NCBI GenBank assembly: GCA_038259155.1
Contig: JBBSPE010000001.1
Span: 50,404-114,403 of the forward strand
Direction of reading: 5' to 3'
DNA from: JAABRT01 sp038259155
GTDB lineage: Bacteria; Gemmatimonadota; Gemmatimonadetes; Gemmatimonadales; Gemmatimonadaceae
Length of the DNA: 64,000 nucleotides
The notes beneath the pieces are model-generated. The model worked only from the letters and a program-made list of their open reading frames with translations, did no database searches and was not told the DNA's origin. The position numbers and the translations under genes are program-made. Below, one piece after another: positions 34,601 through 42,733 of the stretch. Every line of letters starts with the position of its first letter. Position 1 is the stretch's first letter.

Positions 34601-34827
34601 GCGGCGTGGCGCTCGTACCAGCGCTCTGCCATGCGGGCCGCATCGGCCACCGCCGTGGATTCCGCAGGATAGAAGTACACCGAGAAGTGCGGCGTGGGCA
34701 AAATTCGGAAGCTCAGGTCGTCATACTGGACCTTGGAGCGTCCGAAGCTCTGTGCCTGTGCTGGCAGCGTGAAGAGCAGCGCACTCGCCAGCATGGCGAG
34801 CGCGGTGCGGATTGCCTGTATGTTCAT
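31696..34827 (-). CDS. Secreted zinc-peptidase-like / PD40 propeller / beta-barrel fusion protein
   Basis: 1043 residues from the ATG at 34827. Signal peptide ends at PAQAQ (about 26). Domain 1 (about 30-290) carries HELVH (138-142) with downstream WLIEGMAEYLSLG (E168, E172), the zinc-binding gluzincin pattern. Domain 2 (about 300-620) is a PD40/TolB-like propeller with repeated SPDGRYVAF, SPDGSQLAVV, SPDGTRIAFSG, RPDGRTIAYT units. Domain 3 (about 690-1043) is a beta-barrel with surface-antigen character, ending in FQLAPGW. The barrel suggests an outer-membrane anchor displaying the peptidase-propeller. Substrate unknown. Confidence 0.82.
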   Translation of the reverse strand: MNIQAIRTALAMLASALLFTLPAQAQSFGRSKVQYDDLSFRILPTPHFSVYFYPAESTAVADAARMAERWYERHAALMVHTFDDSPLILYADAPDFQQSNVVEGEIGIGTGGITEGGRDRVIMPFTGMYADNDHVLGHELVHVFQYRIAKETKGGLRNMGQIPLWLIEGMAEYLSLGRYDPNTAMWLRDAVRRNDLPTLEQLTNDPRYFPYRYGQALWAYIGGRWGDPMVNQLFRVALEEGWNDGLESALGVSADSLSAQWHAALRAQYASVTVRTSPDSIGRSIIAVSENGDQNVSPSVSPDGRYVAFFSSRGLFGIDLYLAETATGRVVRQLTSVTGDPHFDALSFINSAGSWSPDGSQLAVVVFADGDNEINIVDASNGRIVQRIKPRGVGAIADPAWSPDGTRIAFSGLDGGLSDLYLYTLANKSTRRLTNDREAQLQPVWRPDGRTIAYTTDAGAATRFDIMQFGALRLATIDVASGDVTLLPQFTQGKAINPQYTADGDALYFVADPDGISDIYRMTLANRAVTRVTSSATGISGITDASPAISLATSTGALVFSVFDRGGFGIRSLDTRAPNVVVAEQPASTSASVPPTLTANAEAQPRLFPAAGVLPPTASDSPDRLAGYVATALSSPTVGLPASIPNAVEPYRSRLSLSAVGGTSVGASIGGGLGTGIAGGVMFGFSDMLGNRLLNTVLQANGTVKDFGGQVQYLNRTHRLNYGVIAQHMPQAGVSGNYNNTTLTVDGNEVQGTVVTRVLQRQYFDDVQGLLQYPLSSTRRLEFSAGAQRIAYGLEVDSVFVVGDQVVNQRRENVSGPSPLVFGTASLALVGDYSFFGLTSPVAGGRYRLEVSPSIGSIDYGTVLADYRRYFFKSPVTLAVRGMHYGRYGGGAADPRFQPIYIGQNQLIRGYDANDFQTSDCTPSASGSNACPEYSRLSGSRIGVANIELRIPVLGTERLGLINFPYLPLEVAPFFDAGVAWTSDESPSVRFDQRTADRVPVFSTGVTARLNVFGYAVVEMFYAHPFQRPGRSGVFGFQLAPGW

Positions 34828-35168
34828 TGGGGTCCCCGACGGATTCACAGGGCATCGATCGCGCGTGTACGGCGACCGAATCATTGCGGCACGATCGCGC
34901 ATCACCACCGTCAAGGAGACAGCGGGGCGGCAGAGCGGCCGACAGTTTTCTACATCTATATGAAGTGTGCTACCGCGCGGCGTGCGGCGCGATTACCCGA
35001 AGTGTGTGAATGCGCCTCACTCTTTCGGACGATATCGTCCGGGCGGTAGCTTCGTGGACACGCCGCGGTGAGCCCAACTGTGTAACAACCGAACCCGCCC
35101 TCTTCACCCACGCGTCGGCTCACGCGAACGTTCGGCCGTGCGTCACTGCTCCCATACACCGATCTCTC
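34828..35168. other. Divergent intergenic region
   Basis: About 340 bp between the divergent peptidase-barrel and phytase genes, holding both promoters. The only clear element is the 16-bp palindrome listed separately. A short AT-rich tract near 34945-34965 (TTTTCTACATCTATAT) may be a promoter, but no confident -35/-10 pair can be chosen. Confidence 0.5.
35026..35041. promoter_or_regulatory. Perfect 16-bp palindrome, candidate operator
   Basis: CGGACGATATCGTCCG reads the same on both strands. It lies 128 bp before the phytase-like start and about 200 bp before the divergent peptidase-barrel start, a position suited to a dimeric repressor or activator site. No regulator is identified. Confidence 0.45.
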
Positions 35169-36284
35169 ATGCGCGCTCGCTTCGTGTTTTCCTCGGCAGT
35201 CGGCCTGGTCGTTGCCCTGTCTGCATGCTCACCCCCAGACGCCGCCACACCCAGCACGGGTGAGTCCGCGGCTGTAGCCCTGCCCCTCGCCACCGATACG
35301 CTCAACCCGACGTTCATCACCGACACGCTCCCCGGTGACAGCGATGATCCGGCGCTCTGGATCAATACGACCGACGCCGGCCGCAGCTTGGTACTGGGCA
35401 CCGACAAGGGCGATCTCAACGGCGGCGTGTACGTCTTCGACCTCACCGGCCGGATTGACCGGGCGCGCAGCGTCACCCTGCTCGAGCGCATGAACAACGT
35501 GGACGTGGCGCAGCAGGCATCGCTTGGTGCGGGCCTCCGAGACATCGCGGTCGCCACGGAGCGCAACCGGCAGCGACTGCGCGTCTTCTCGCTGCCCGAC
35601 ATGCAGCCCATCGACAGCGGCGGCATCCTGCTGTTCGACGGCGACACCGCGCGCGCACCCATGGGCGTGGCGCTGTATCGACGGCCGAGCGATGGCGTCA
35701 CGTTCGCGATTGTGGGCGGCAAGGCCGGACCCACCGACGGCACCTACCTGTGGCAGTACCGGCTCGAAGCCGACAGCGCCGGCGTCGTGCGCGGCGTGAA
35801 GGTGCGGGAATTCGGCGCCTACAGCGGCACCAAGGAAATCGAAGCGATCGCCGTGGACGACGTGCTCGGGTACGTGTACTACAGCGACGAGCAGGTGGGC
35901 GTGCGCAAGTACTTCGCCGATCCCGACAGCAGCAACACGGAGCTCGCACTGTTCGCGACAAGCGGCGTGGCCGATGACCATGAGGGCATTGCGATCTTCG
36001 CCCGTGACGACGGCACCGGCTACCTCGTGCTCTCCGATCAGGGCGCGGGTCGCATTCACATCTTCCCGCGCGAAGGATCCGACGGCAACCGCCACGCTCA
36101 TCCGGTGCTCGCCGTGATCCCGGTGCGGGCCAGCGAGACCGACGGCCTCGAAGTCACGTCTCGTGCGCTCGGCGAGGCGTTCCCCGAAGGATTGCTGGTG
36201 ATGATGTCCAACCGGGGCGCGTTCCACTACTACGACTGGCGCGACGTGCAGCGCCTCATCAATCAGATCGCGCCTCAGGAGTAG
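35169..36284 (+). CDS. Phytase-like beta-propeller lipoprotein
   Basis: 371 residues from the ATG at 35169 (MRARFVFSSAVGLVVALSAC). A lipobox LSAC at about residue 20 suggests a lipoprotein. The body matches beta-propeller 3-phytases: DSDDPALWIN, SLVLGTDKGDLNGGVYVFDL, GLRDIAVATERN, FAIVGGKAG, YQYRL-like WQYRLEAD, YYSDEQVGVRKY, DDHEGIAIF, YLVLSDQG and ETDGLEVTS. The acidic residues that hold Ca2+ in this fold are in those segments. It would release phosphate from phytate outside the cytoplasm. The open frame upstream lacks the signal sequence, so 35169 is the better start. Confidence 0.88.
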   Translation: MRARFVFSSAVGLVVALSACSPPDAATPSTGESAAVALPLATDTLNPTFITDTLPGDSDDPALWINTTDAGRSLVLGTDKGDLNGGVYVFDLTGRIDRARSVTLLERMNNVDVAQQASLGAGLRDIAVATERNRQRLRVFSLPDMQPIDSGGILLFDGDTARAPMGVALYRRPSDGVTFAIVGGKAGPTDGTYLWQYRLEADSAGVVRGVKVREFGAYSGTKEIEAIAVDDVLGYVYYSDEQVGVRKYFADPDSSNTELALFATSGVADDHEGIAIFARDDGTGYLVLSDQGAGRIHIFPREGSDGNRHAHPVLAVIPVRASETDGLEVTSRALGEAFPEGLLVMMSNRGAFHYYDWRDVQRLINQIAPQE

Positions 36285-36326
36285 CGGCGCCCCCTTCGGG
36301 TTGGCCACCGCCCTCCCGGCGTGCGG

Positions 36327-37049
36327 CTACGCCCCGCCGGTGAGTTGCGACACGTACCGGCGAATCCGCGCGGCATTCGCGCCCACGTCGCTCCGCCCAA
36401 CGCGGGACACGGAGCGCACATCCACCACGGCGCCCGCTGCCCCCGCAGGTCGCACTCGCACCACCACGTCGTCCTTGAAGCCAAACCACGTGGTCGTGGC
36501 CGTGGCCTCCAGGCGACCCGCAGCGGAGTCAGTGGACACCAGCTCCCATCCCATCGCGTCCGCCGCACGTCGCACACGCGCGAACGCCTCGGCCGCGCCC
36601 ACGCTCAACTGCACGGGCTGCAGGTCCGGGTACGCCTCTCGCTGCTGCATCGCGAGACTGTCCCCGCCGTAGTCCGCGCTGTTGGGGGCGTCGGCGCGCA
36701 GCGGCAGCACGTCCACGAACAGCGGCGGATCGGCGGTGTCGGTGGTGATGTCGTGGATGGGCGGCACCGAGCGCGCCGCCAGTTGCTGACTGTAGGGCAA
36801 GCCAAACGTGATGGCACCGAGCACAACCGCCCCCACCAGGGCCGCCAGCGCTCCGCCGCGCGGTCGCGTGATGAGCAGCGCCGCCAGCGCCAGCACCGCA
36901 GCGGCCGCGCCGAGATACGCGGCGTACCGCAGCAGCGTGAAGCCGGTCCGGAAGTCCCAGGCGCCAGCTCGAGTGCCCAGCCCCGAGGCAGCCAAGAGAG
37001 CAATGGCAAACACGGCGGCCACGATCGCAATCGTACGAAATGCTTTCAT
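36327..37049 (-). CDS. DUF1499 membrane protein
   Basis: 240 residues. Three hydrophobic segments (about 5-25, 40-62, 68-88) at the N-terminus, then the DUF1499 domain: PPIHDITTDTADPPLFVDVL (about 98-117) and AFARVRRAADAMGWELV followed by LEATATTTWFGFKDDVVVRV and VDVRSVSRVGRSDVGANAAR. The role is unknown; members are inner-membrane proteins with an external domain. It stands alone between the phytase (convergent) and DUF1028 (divergent) genes. Confidence 0.88.
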   Translation of the reverse strand: MKAFRTIAIVAAVFAIALLAASGLGTRAGAWDFRTGFTLLRYAAYLGAAAAVLALAALLITRPRGGALAALVGAVVLGAITFGLPYSQQLAARSVPPIHDITTDTADPPLFVDVLPLRADAPNSADYGGDSLAMQQREAYPDLQPVQLSVGAAEAFARVRRAADAMGWELVSTDSAAGRLEATATTTWFGFKDDVVVRVRPAGAAGAVVDVRSVSRVGRSDVGANAARIRRYVSQLTGGA

Positions 37050-37130
37050 ACAGTTTCCCGAGCAGAGGTGAGATCCTCTGGAAGCTTAGCATCACTTGCC
37101 CCACCCGCGCCGTGGCGGCACGTTCTGCAC

Positions 37131-37994
37131 ATGACTTCCTCGTTTCTGCGCCGAGCGCTCATCAGAAGCGCCACCCTGCTCGCCCTCCTGCTGGTGCTCC
37201 CCGCCACCGCCCATGCCACCTGGTCCATCATCGCCGTGGACATGGCCACCGGGCGCGTGGTGATCGCCTCCGCCACGTGTGTGAACCGACCGGACACGTT
37301 CCTGATGAACATTCAGGCTGTGGTCGTACCGGGAAAGGGCGTGGCCGCCTGCCAAGCCGCCGTCGACGGCACCCGCGAGAACCAGATGCTCGTGTACCGC
37401 GAGCTGCAAAAGGGCACGGCACCCGAGCGCATCATTGAAATGCTCTCCGCCGACCCGGCCTTCCAGTCGCGGCAGTTCGGCATTCTCGATCTGCAGGGGC
37501 GGACGGCGGGCCACTCCGGACTGTCCAACGGGTACGTTTCACAGGACCTCCAGGGGCGCGTGCCAGGCACCCAGATCTACTACTCAGTGCAGGGCAACAT
37601 CCTGCGCGCCGGTGAGGCGATGCCCAATGCCGAGCGTGCGTTCCTGCACACTGAAGGCGCGCTCACGGACCGGGTGATGGCCGCGCTCGAGACGGCGGAT
37701 CTGTACGGCGGCGACAGCCGCTGCAGCTGCCCGCCGCTTCCGGCAGACGGCAGCGCGCCGTTGAATCCGTGCGAGGGCCGCTCGTCCTACATCGCATACA
37801 TCCTCATGTCGGAGAAGGACGACCGAGTGGGTGAGTCGCACAGCGACGGCCAGTACAGCATGTATCTCACCGTCGCGCAGCCGGACCAGACGGGACCGAA
37901 CATCATCAAGCCGGGCGAGAACCTGAATCCGGTGAAGACGCTCCGTTCGCGCTACGATTCGTGGCGTCGTTCGCAGCCGGCGTCGTTCAAGTGA
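37131..37994 (+). CDS. DUF1028 (Ntn-hydrolase-like) secreted protein
   Basis: 287 residues. Signal peptide (IRSATLLALLLVLPATAHA) ends about residue 29. DUF1028 features: TWSIIAVDMATGRVVIASAT at the mature N-terminus, VVPGKGVAACQAAVDGT and LDLQGRTAGHSG. The family has an N-terminal-nucleophile hydrolase-type fold; substrates are not known. Several cysteines in RCSCPPLP and NPCEG suggest disulfides in the envelope. The stop overlaps the GTG of the PEBP gene (GTGA), making a two-gene operon. Confidence 0.85.
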   Translation: MTSSFLRRALIRSATLLALLLVLPATAHATWSIIAVDMATGRVVIASATCVNRPDTFLMNIQAVVVPGKGVAACQAAVDGTRENQMLVYRELQKGTAPERIIEMLSADPAFQSRQFGILDLQGRTAGHSGLSNGYVSQDLQGRVPGTQIYYSVQGNILRAGEAMPNAERAFLHTEGALTDRVMAALETADLYGGDSRCSCPPLPADGSAPLNPCEGRSSYIAYILMSEKDDRVGESHSDGQYSMYLTVAQPDQTGPNIIKPGENLNPVKTLRSRYDSWRRSQPASFK

Positions 37995-38602
37995 GCGGCG
38001 CGTCAGCATGGTACGCAGTGCGATTGGCCGTGCGCGCGCTCGGCGTGCTGCTCACGGTTGCCGCGCCACTCCTGTCCCCACTCGCCGCACAGGGCCGAGG
38101 CGGTGTCCGCACGTTTGCGCTGACCACTACCGCGTTTCCTGACGGCGGTCTCATGCCCGCACGCTTTGCGCAGTCGGGCCGGGATGTGTCCCCCGCACTG
38201 CAGTGGAGTGACGCGCCGGACTCCACCCGCAGCTTTGTGCTCATCGTCCATGATGTGGACGCGGCAATTGGTGATGGCACCGACGATGTGCTGCACTGGA
38301 TGGTGTGGAATATTCCCGGCACGGCGACCTCGCTCGCTGAGGGCATGATGCAGGGGCCACAGCTGGCCGACGGCCTGCGGCAGATCAGCGCCAGCGGGCC
38401 GTACTATCGCGGACCGGCAGCACCGTCCAGCGGCCCGGCGCACCACTATGTCTTCGAGCTCTATGCGCTGGACGCCACCGTGAACGTGGCGGCGGCCAGC
38501 ATGAGCCCGCAGGCAACGCGCGCGGCGGTGATGACGGCCATGGCGTCGCACATTCGTGGCAAAGCGGTGCTCACGGGTCGGTATCAGCGTCCGGCACCGT
38601 GA
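37991..38602 (+). CDS. PEBP family protein (YbhB/YbcL type), secreted
   Basis: 203 residues from a GTG at 37991 overlapping the previous stop by 4 bp. A signal peptide (AVRALGVLLTVAAPLLSPLAAQ) precedes the PEBP fold: GRDVSPALQWSDAPDSTRSF, LIVHDVDA, DVLHWMVWNIPG and SGPAHHYVFELYALD. The conserved Asp-x-Asp / His cavity (HDVDA and LHW) is present. Members bind phosphate-containing or small ligands; function in bacteria is unclear. Confidence 0.88.
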   Translation: MSGASAWYAVRLAVRALGVLLTVAAPLLSPLAAQGRGGVRTFALTTTAFPDGGLMPARFAQSGRDVSPALQWSDAPDSTRSFVLIVHDVDAAIGDGTDDVLHWMVWNIPGTATSLAEGMMQGPQLADGLRQISASGPYYRGPAAPSSGPAHHYVFELYALDATVNVAAASMSPQATRAAVMTAMASHIRGKAVLTGRYQRPAP

Positions 38603-38636
38603 CGCTCGGCTCCGCTCCCATCGCGCCTGCGGCGCT

Positions 38637-39821
38637 GTGAACGCTGAGGTGAGCAGCGCCTGGTGGGACGGCATTCACACTCCGGCCCGTCCCGCGCTGC
38701 ACGACACCGCGCGCGCCGACGTGTGCGTGGTCGGACTGGGCGGATCGGGCCTCGCCGCCGTGCGCACCGCGCGCGCGCTCGGGGCCCGCGTGATCGGCGT
38801 GGATGCGCACCGCATCGCCGGCGCCGCGGCCGGCCGCAACGGTGGACTGTTGCTGGGAGGGCTGGCGCCGTTTCATCATGACTTGGCCAGCCGCGTGGGT
38901 GCCCCCGCCGCGGCCCTCTACCGGCACACGCTGCGTGCGCTCGACACCATGCGCGCCGACACGCCAGACGACACCTGGTGGCACGGATCGCTGCGCATCG
39001 CCGAATCGGACCAAGAGCAGGACGACTGCGAGCGCCAGTTCGCGCGCATGCGGGCCGACGGTCTACCCGTGGAACGCTACACCGGCGCCGAGGGGCGCGG
39101 CCTGCTGTTCCCCGCAGATGGCGCCATGCATCCGGTGCGTCGGGCACTCACGCTGGCCGCTCGCGCCGAGACGGAGGGCGCAACCCTGTTTGAGCACAGC
39201 GAGGTCACGCAGCTGGAGCCGGGCGTGGTGCATCTCGACTCCGGCGGCATGATCAGCGCGCGCGCCATCGTGGTCTGTGCGGACGGCGCGCTCGCGCGAC
39301 TGCTCCCCGCGTCCGCCGCGCTGCTGCGACCGGTGCGCCTGCAGATGCTCGCCACGGCGCCTGCCGCCGACATCCACGTGCCACGGCCGGTGTACGCCCG
39401 GTACGGCTACGACTACTGGCAGCAGCTCCCCGACGGACGCGTGCTGCTCGGCGGCGGTCGGGACCACTTTGCGGCGCAGGAGTACACCACCGACAATGCA
39501 CCCACCGAGGCGCTGCAGCAGTGGCTCAAGCAGCGACTCCGCCGGACCGTGGGCACGCAGGCACCGATCACGCACCGCTGGGCCGCCACTGTGGGCTTCA
39601 CCCCCGACGACCTGCCAGTCGCACAGTCCTTCAGCGACGGACTCTGGGGTGCAGGCGGCTACTGCGGCACCGGCAACGTGGTGGGCGCGCTGTGCGGGTC
39701 CGGCCTCGTGCGCCGAGCGCTTGGCAACGCGGACGACTTCCTCGACGAGCTCGACGCGCTGCGCGCGCTGCCGACACTCACGCAGTCGGCGGATCAACCG
39801 CCTGATTATTCTTCAAGATGA
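38637..39821 (+). CDS. FAD-dependent oxidoreductase (DAO / glycine oxidase-like)
   Basis: 394 residues from a GTG at 38637. FAD-binding motif VCVVGLGGSGLAAVRTARAL (about 29-48), acidic end of strand 2 in VIGVDAHRIAGAAAGRNGG, and the C-terminal FAD part FTPDDLPVAQSF and GAGGYCGTGNVVG. It has the DAO fold that oxidises amines or amino acids, substrate unknown. The ATG of the fumarase gene overlaps its stop (ATGA), so they are coupled though no metabolic link is obvious. Confidence 0.85.
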   Translation: MNAEVSSAWWDGIHTPARPALHDTARADVCVVGLGGSGLAAVRTARALGARVIGVDAHRIAGAAAGRNGGLLLGGLAPFHHDLASRVGAPAAALYRHTLRALDTMRADTPDDTWWHGSLRIAESDQEQDDCERQFARMRADGLPVERYTGAEGRGLLFPADGAMHPVRRALTLAARAETEGATLFEHSEVTQLEPGVVHLDSGGMISARAIVVCADGALARLLPASAALLRPVRLQMLATAPAADIHVPRPVYARYGYDYWQQLPDGRVLLGGGRDHFAAQEYTTDNAPTEALQQWLKQRLRRTVGTQAPITHRWAATVGFTPDDLPVAQSFSDGLWGAGGYCGTGNVVGALCGSGLVRRALGNADDFLDELDALRALPTLTQSADQPPDYSSR

Positions 39822-41341
39822 CTACGATCTCCCAAGCACACTTCATCCAGTCCGTCGCCGACGCACTCCAGCACATTTCGTACTACCATCCGCTGGATTA
39901 CATCCATGCGCTGGCCGACGCCTACGAACGCGAAGAGAGTCCGGCTGCGAAGGACGCGATCGCGCAGATTCTCACCAACTCGCGCATGTGCGCCGAGGGA
40001 CATCGCCGCATCTGCCAGGACACCGGCATCGTAGTGGTGTTCGTGAAGGTGGGCATGAATGTGCGCTGGGACAACGCCACGCTCTCACTCCAGGAAATGG
40101 TGAACGAAGGCGTGCGGCGAGCGTATCTGTTGCCCGAGAACGTGCTGCGCGCGTCCATCGTGGCCGACCCGGCATTCAGCCGCACGAACACGCGCGACAA
40201 CACGCCGGCCGTGGTGCACTGCGAAATCGTGCCCGGCAACACGGTGGACGTACGCTTGGCCGCCAAAGGCGGTGGATCGGAGAACAAGTCCAAGTTCGCC
40301 ATGCTCAACCCGAGCGATTCCATCGTGGACTGGGTCATGAGGACCGTACCCACCATGGGTGCCGGCTGGTGCCCACCGGGCATGCTCGGCATCGGCATTG
40401 GCGGCACGGCCGACAAGGCCATGGTGCTGGCCAAGGAATCGCTCATGGGCCACATCGACATGACGCAGCTCAAGGCGCGCGGTCCGGAGAACAAGATCGA
40501 GGAACTGCGCATCGAGTTGTTCGACAAGGTCAATGCGCTGGGCATTGGTGCACAGGGGCTCGGTGGGCTCTCCACCGTTCTCGACGTCAAGATTCTCGAC
40601 TTCCCCACGCACGCCGCGTCCAAGCCCGTCGCAATGATCCCCAACTGTGCGGCCACGCGGCACGCGCACTTCACGCTCGATGGCAGCGGCGTGGCGGAGC
40701 TGCCGGTGCCGAGTCTGTCCGATTGGCCACAGGTCACGTGGCGCCCCGACGTGAACGCCAAGCGCGTGGACCTCGATGCGCTCACCCCGGAAATCGTCGC
40801 CACCTGGAAGGCGGGTGATCGCCTGTTGCTCAACGGCAAGCTGCTCACCGGCCGCGACGCCGCGCACAAGCGCATCGCCGATCTCTTCGCGAGCGGTGAG
40901 GGGCTACCCGCCGGCGTGGACTTCACCAATCGCGTGATCTATTACGTGGGCCCGGTAGACGCGGTGCGTGACGAAGCTGTGGGTCCGGCCGGTCCCACCA
41001 CGGCTTCGCGCATGGACAAGTTCACCGAGATGATGCTGGCCAAGACCGGCCTCATCGCAATGATCGGCAAGGCCGAGCGCGGCCCAACAGGCCTTGAGGC
41101 CATTCGCAAGCACAAGGCCGCGTATCTCATGGCGGTGGGTGGCGCCGCGTACCTCGTGTCCAAAGCCATTCGGTCCTCTCGCGTGGTGGCGTTCGAGGAG
41201 CTGGGCATGGAGGCGATCTACGAATTCGACGTGTACGACATGCCGGTCACCGTGGCGGTGGATGCCACCGGCGACAACGTGCACGAGAGCGGCCCGCGTG
41301 TGTGGCAGGAAAAGATCCGGCAGTTGCCCGTGCTGACGTAG
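39818..41341 (+). CDS. fumA: Fumarate hydratase, class I (Fe-S)
   Basis: 507 residues. TCA-cycle enzyme turning fumarate to malate with a [4Fe-4S] cluster. The three cluster cysteines are in RICQDTG (C66), GAGWCPPG (C185) and PNCAATRH (C277). The C-terminal beta domain has GDRLLLNGKLLTGRDAAHKR and YYVGPVDAV. Length matches the single-chain class I type. Oxygen-labile cluster by family knowledge. Coupled to the upstream FAD oxidoreductase, and the next MFS gene starts 6 bp after its stop. Confidence 0.93.
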   Translation: MTTISQAHFIQSVADALQHISYYHPLDYIHALADAYEREESPAAKDAIAQILTNSRMCAEGHRRICQDTGIVVVFVKVGMNVRWDNATLSLQEMVNEGVRRAYLLPENVLRASIVADPAFSRTNTRDNTPAVVHCEIVPGNTVDVRLAAKGGGSENKSKFAMLNPSDSIVDWVMRTVPTMGAGWCPPGMLGIGIGGTADKAMVLAKESLMGHIDMTQLKARGPENKIEELRIELFDKVNALGIGAQGLGGLSTVLDVKILDFPTHAASKPVAMIPNCAATRHAHFTLDGSGVAELPVPSLSDWPQVTWRPDVNAKRVDLDALTPEIVATWKAGDRLLLNGKLLTGRDAAHKRIADLFASGEGLPAGVDFTNRVIYYVGPVDAVRDEAVGPAGPTTASRMDKFTEMMLAKTGLIAMIGKAERGPTGLEAIRKHKAAYLMAVGGAAYLVSKAIRSSRVVAFEELGMEAIYEFDVYDMPVTVAVDATGDNVHESGPRVWQEKIRQLPVLT

Positions 41342-41347
41342 CGACGC

Positions 41348-42715
41348 GTGCCCGTGGGTGAAACGCACGATCACACGCGCGACCAAACGCGCGACGACCC
41401 AGCCACATTCGCACTCGTCGCGCGGCGACTGCTGCCGCTGTTGTTCGTGGCCTACATCGTCGCGTATCTCGATCGCGTCAACATCGGGTTCGCGCGATTG
41501 CAGATGGCGGCCGACCTCGCGTACTCCGACGCGGTGTACGGGTTTGGCGCCGGCATCTTTTTTATTGGCTATTTCCTGTTCGAGGTGCCGAGCAACCTGC
41601 TGCTGGAGCGGGTGGGAGCACGGCGGTGGATCGCGCGCATCATGGTCACATGGGGGCTGGTCTCAGGAGCGTTCGCGTGGGTGGACGTGATACCGTGGGG
41701 GCCGCTGCCGGCGCTGTTCGGTGTACCGCCATTGGAGTTCAGCTTCTACGCGCTGCGGCTGCTGCTGGGTGTGGCTGAGGCGGGGTTCTTTCCGGGCATC
41801 ATCCTGTACCTCACGTTCTGGTTTCCGCGTGAGCGGTTGGCCTCAACCGTGGCGTGGTTCATGACCGCCATCGCCGCCGCAAACGTGGTGGGCGCGCCGC
41901 TCTCCGGCGGGTTGATGCAACTGTTCGACGGCAGCAGTGGCTGGGCCGGATGGCGCTGGCTGTTTGTGCTCGAGGCCGTGCCTTCCGTGCTGCTGGGCAT
42001 CGTGATCTGGCGCGTGCTGCCGGACGGCCCGGCGCAGGCGCACTGGCTCACGCCGGCGCAGCGCCTGCACGTGACATCGCGCGTGGCCGAGAGCGCCAAC
42101 GCACACGCCACCGGCGCCACCTCGGCGCGAGCCGCACTCATGAACGCGCGGGTGTGGGGACTGTGTGCGGCCTATCTCGCGGCTGCGTTTGCGCTGTACG
42201 GCGTGAGTTTCTGGATGCCGACCATCATTCAGGAGCTGGGCATCGGCCCCACGCAGTACTTCCAGGTTGGACTCGTGACCATGATTCCGTGGGGACTCGC
42301 GGGCATTGTGATGGTGCGCGTGGGCATGCACTCCGACCGCACCGGCGAGCGCCGCTGGCATGCGACCAGCGCGCTGTTGGCGACGGGAGTGGAACTCGCC
42401 GCCCTCGGTCTGGTGGGAACGCGGCCCGTGCCGGCGATGCTCGCGCTCTGCGTCATCACGTGCGGCGTGCTGTCCTTCTTTGCCACGTTCTGGTCCATCC
42501 CCGCGTCATTTCTGCGCGCGTCGGCGGCGGCGGCAGGCATTGCGTGGATCAACGCGGTGGGCAATCTGGGTGGACACTTCGGCCCCGACCTGATTGGTCG
42601 TGTGCGCACGGCCACCAACTCGGCCTCGATTGCCCTGCTCGTGCTGGCGGCGATTGCCGTCGCGGGCAGTGTCGCGCTGCTCGCGGCCACGCGCGTGGGG
42701 CCGGTTCGGGACTGA
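41348..42715 (+). CDS. MFS transporter, ACS (anion:cation symporter) type
   Basis: 455 residues from a GTG at 41348, 6 bp after the fumarase stop. Twelve membrane helices. The helix 1 motif VAYLDRVNIGFARLQM and GYFLFEVPSNLLLERVGARRWIA are typical of the anion:cation symporter family, as is ARIMVTWGLVSGAF and GIILYLTFWFPRERLA. Such carriers take up organic anions, e.g. dicarboxylates or sugar acids, with H+; the fumarase next door is suggestive but does not identify the substrate. Confidence 0.88.
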   Translation: MPVGETHDHTRDQTRDDPATFALVARRLLPLLFVAYIVAYLDRVNIGFARLQMAADLAYSDAVYGFGAGIFFIGYFLFEVPSNLLLERVGARRWIARIMVTWGLVSGAFAWVDVIPWGPLPALFGVPPLEFSFYALRLLLGVAEAGFFPGIILYLTFWFPRERLASTVAWFMTAIAAANVVGAPLSGGLMQLFDGSSGWAGWRWLFVLEAVPSVLLGIVIWRVLPDGPAQAHWLTPAQRLHVTSRVAESANAHATGATSARAALMNARVWGLCAAYLAAAFALYGVSFWMPTIIQELGIGPTQYFQVGLVTMIPWGLAGIVMVRVGMHSDRTGERRWHATSALLATGVELAALGLVGTRPVPAMLALCVITCGVLSFFATFWSIPASFLRASAAAAGIAWINAVGNLGGHFGPDLIGRVRTATNSASIALLVLAAIAVAGSVALLAATRVGPVRD

Positions 42716-42733
42716 CACCCCCCGCTCGCCGAG

